Source: Methanobacteriota archaeon (GTDB lineage: Archaea > Thermoplasmatota > Poseidoniia > Poseidoniales > Thalassarchaeaceae). Taken from it: a stretch of DNA of 7,108 nt. The notes under the pieces were generated by a model, which searched no databases, had not been told where the DNA came from, and saw only the letters and a program-made list of their open reading frames with translations. The stretch spans positions 9,136-16,243 of the forward strand of contig PBHZ01000015.1 in assembly GCA_002719615.1 (NCBI GenBank), read 5' to 3'. Within the stretch, counting starts at the first letter, position 1. Each line of letters opens with the position of its first letter. Shown piece after piece: positions 5,774 through 7,108 of this stretch. Both the position numbers and the translations under genes were made by a program.

Positions 5774-5998
5774 TTAAATATCAGAGGCAATTATTCTTAT
5801 TGAACCGTCTTTATACGAAATCTGTATGTTGTCTCTTACTTTGATAGTTAATGCAGATAATGCTTCATACACATCCTTTTCTGATACTTTGAATGCTTCA
5901 GCAGCACGTTTAGTTGACCATGGTACTTCAACAAAATTGGATGATGAGAGCCACTTTAAAAGTCGTTTTTCGAAATCAGTTAAATCTGAAGCAGTCAT
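5774..5998 (-). CDS. Small winged helix-turn-helix-like protein
   Basis: A 74-residue protein starting at ATG 5998, with AGGAG 8 nt upstream and a gap of only 4 nt after the gpsA stop, so the two are probably translated from one message. A TTG start at 6022 (82 residues) is possible but overlaps gpsA and has no better ribosome site. The predicted layout is helix 1 FEKRLLKWLSS, a helix-turn-helix around TKRAAEAFKVSEKDVYEALSAL, then a beta hairpin NIQISYKDGSIRIIA that resembles a wing. This is the shape of a minimal DNA-binding winged-helix domain, but no metal-binding or ligand domain follows. It is not a DtxR-type repressor, which is much longer. The target is unknown; regulating its own operon is one possibility. 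Confidence 0.7.
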   Translation of the reverse strand: MTASDLTDFEKRLLKWLSSSNFVEVPWSTKRAAEAFKVSEKDVYEALSALTIKVRDNIQISYKDGSIRIIASDI

Positions 5999-6002
5999 TT
6001 TC

Positions 6003-7010
6003 CTAACTCCTATACGACTCAACCATTTTTCTAACCGCGTCCTCTACTTCTGATTTTCCCTCAAGCAATGACCATAAAGCAGACAGGAATGGAGTTGATG
6101 CATCTATCTTTTTTGAATAATCCAAGAATGATTTGGTAGCACGGACGCCTTCGGCAACCATATGCATTTCAGACAATGCACTATCCAAACTCATTCCTGA
6201 AGCTAACTTCTCTCCCAATGAACGGTTACGACTACGAGGACTGGTGGCAGTTACATACAAGTCTCCAATGCCTGCTGGTCCAAAAGCTGTACTTTTATCT
6301 GCGCCCATTTTCTCAAGAAGATATATCCCTTCACTATAACCTGCAAGTACTAAGGCCGCTTTCAGATTATCTCCTCCTATGCTATCTCTAAGGCCATCAA
6401 CCAAACCGCAGGCTAATGCAACAGTATTTTTGTATGCGCCCCATAATTCAGCTCCAATCGGATCTATAGCTGGAGTGAGGACTAATGTCCCTGTGGATAA
6501 TCTCTCTGAGATGCGTTCTGCAACAGATTTGTCATGGCAAGCGACCAAAGCATTTGTAAGAACTCCTCGAGCTACTTCTGGAGCAATAGTTGGACCTGTC
6601 ATTACAACTACGGAGTTACTTTTTCCTGCAACAGATAATTTCTTTTCCAATACTTGAGATATTAATTCAGAGTCTTCATTTTCTGGAGCCAGCCCCTTGG
6701 CTAAATCTACAATTACATGTGAAGGGCGTAAATTTTCCAACATTTCATCAAAAACTGAGATTATTACAGAACTAGGAAGCGCCATAATAATTAATTCACA
6801 TTCTTCTAAAATATCATTGATTTCCATAGTCGGGTTCAAACCGGATAAATCATAATCTGGGAGATATTTATGATTCTTACTCTCTTCCATTAGTGATTTA
6901 TAAACATCATGTTCAATTGTCCAGCCAGATACATTATGGCCGTCGTCTAACCATATCTTGGCAAGAGCAGACCCCCAATTTCCTAATCCCACTACGCCTA
7001 TTCGTGCCAT
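6003..7010 (-). CDS. gpsA: NAD(P)-dependent sn-glycerol-3-phosphate dehydrogenase, bacterial GpsA type
   Basis: This enzyme interconverts dihydroxyacetone phosphate and sn-glycerol 3-phosphate in the cytoplasm. The 335-residue length is normal for GpsA. The Rossmann nucleotide-binding motif is GLGNWG (8-13). Further family marks are KYLPDY (48-53), ALPS (77-80), DLAKGL (102-107), GPTIAPEVA (139-147), GAELWGAYKNTVALACGLVDGL (187-207 region) with the predicted catalytic Lys194, and GPAGIGDLYVT (244-254) followed by SRNRSLGEKL (260-269) with the Arg-Asn pair expected to hold substrate phosphate. No key residue is missing. Most archaea build lipids on glycerol 1-phosphate with an unrelated enzyme, so a bacterial-type GpsA points to lineages such as Marine Group II/III, where it has been reported. 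The start ATG at 7010 has no clear Shine-Dalgarno sequence, so translation may be leaderless or coupled to an upstream gene. Confidence 0.93.
   Translation of the reverse strand: MARIGVVGLGNWGSALAKIWLDDGHNVSGWTIEHDVYKSLMEESKNHKYLPDYDLSGLNPTMEINDILEECELIIMALPSSVIISVFDEMLENLRPSHVIVDLAKGLAPENEDSELISQVLEKKLSVAGKSNSVVVMTGPTIAPEVARGVLTNALVACHDKSVAERISERLSTGTLVLTPAIDPIGAELWGAYKNTVALACGLVDGLRDSIGGDNLKAALVLAGYSEGIYLLEKMGADKSTAFGPAGIGDLYVTATSPRSRNRSLGEKLASGMSLDSALSEMHMVAEGVRATKSFLDYSKKIDASTPFLSALWSLLEGKSEVEDAVRKMVESYRS
6007..6011 (-). promoter_or_regulatory. Ribosome binding site of the winged-helix gene, inside the 3' end of gpsA
   Basis: AGGAG on the minus strand overlaps the last sense codons of gpsA (Arg-Ser) and lies 8 nt before ATG 5998. 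It decides the start and indicates coupling to gpsA translation. Confidence 0.65.
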
Positions 7011-7108
7011 ATTAGTCGTGCCTACGGCGCAAACTCAACGTTATCATACTATGGGAAATGAACATGTAAAGCGTTGCCTTCTTGACTATTGAACGCTCGC
7101 GCATAAAA
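7011..7108 (-). other. Region upstream of gpsA, possibly holding the tail of another minus-strand gene
   Basis: One minus-strand frame reads in from the window edge as FYARAFNSQEGNALHVHFP and stops at 7049-7051, 38 nt before gpsA. Its composition is protein-like, but 19 codons are too few to call. A second frame stays open to a stop at 7012-7014 that almost touches the gpsA ATG. No TATA box stands out. Confidence 0.25.

Noticed and set aside
6379..6657. 92-codon plus-strand open frame inside gpsA
   Set aside because: It is antisense to a well-conserved enzyme and has no supporting start signal or family resemblance.
7012..7108. Two minus-strand frames entering from the right edge upstream of gpsA
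   Set aside because: Open lengths of about 19 and 31 codons are expected by chance in AT-rich DNA, and neither matches a family I recognise.

Overview
The window is AT-rich and looks archaeal, most likely a planktonic marine euryarchaeon of the Poseidoniales (Marine Group II) or a close relative. The evidence is a partial Gar1-like gene, a large Cys/Asn-rich surface protein anchored by a C-terminal helix, a lipobox protein beginning GCTGDDGPE, TATA-like promoter elements, and a bacterial-type glycerol-3-phosphate dehydrogenase (GpsA). These surface-protein styles, and GpsA in an archaeon, are familiar from Marine Group II/III genomes. The taxonomic call is an inference from protein character, since no rRNA is present.

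Layout. On the minus strand at the left edge is the 5' end of a Gar1-like gene (1-98). It is preceded, in the transcription direction, by a 674-codon membrane-anchored surface protein (102-2126). A 141-bp intergenic region then separates this from a divergently transcribed plus-strand gene. That region holds two near-identical palindromes (2179-2202 and 2227-2242) of the form TTTAGGrCAyCCTAAA, which resemble operators of the DtxR/IdeR/MntR family of metal-dependent repressors. The plus-strand gene (2268-3920) encodes a secreted lipoprotein that I assign to the Fea1 (low-iron-inducible periplasmic protein) family. Six tandem Cys-pair repeats of about 34 residues interrupt it near its C-terminus. 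Next come an ABC ATPase and a permease of the phosphonate-transporter type (phnC/phnE-like, 4116-4904 and 4892-5773, overlapping by 13 nt). Converging on these from the right is a minus-strand pair: gpsA (6003-7010) and a small winged-helix-like protein (5774-5998) 4 nt behind it.

How the genes may work together. No ordinary PhnD-type binding protein is in the window. The only extracellular protein beside the ABC pair is the Fea1-like lipoprotein, and it is the gene preceded by the metal-repressor-type palindromes. The working model is a metal-, probably iron-, repressed uptake locus: the Fea1-like lipoprotein captures the metal at the cell surface and a PhnCE-like ABC transporter may import it. 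The link between Fea1 protein and transporter is inferred from adjacency and is not shown by the sequence. The ABC pair has its own likely promoter and no visible copy of the palindrome. The minus-strand gpsA pair belongs to membrane-lipid or glycerol phosphate metabolism and is probably unrelated.
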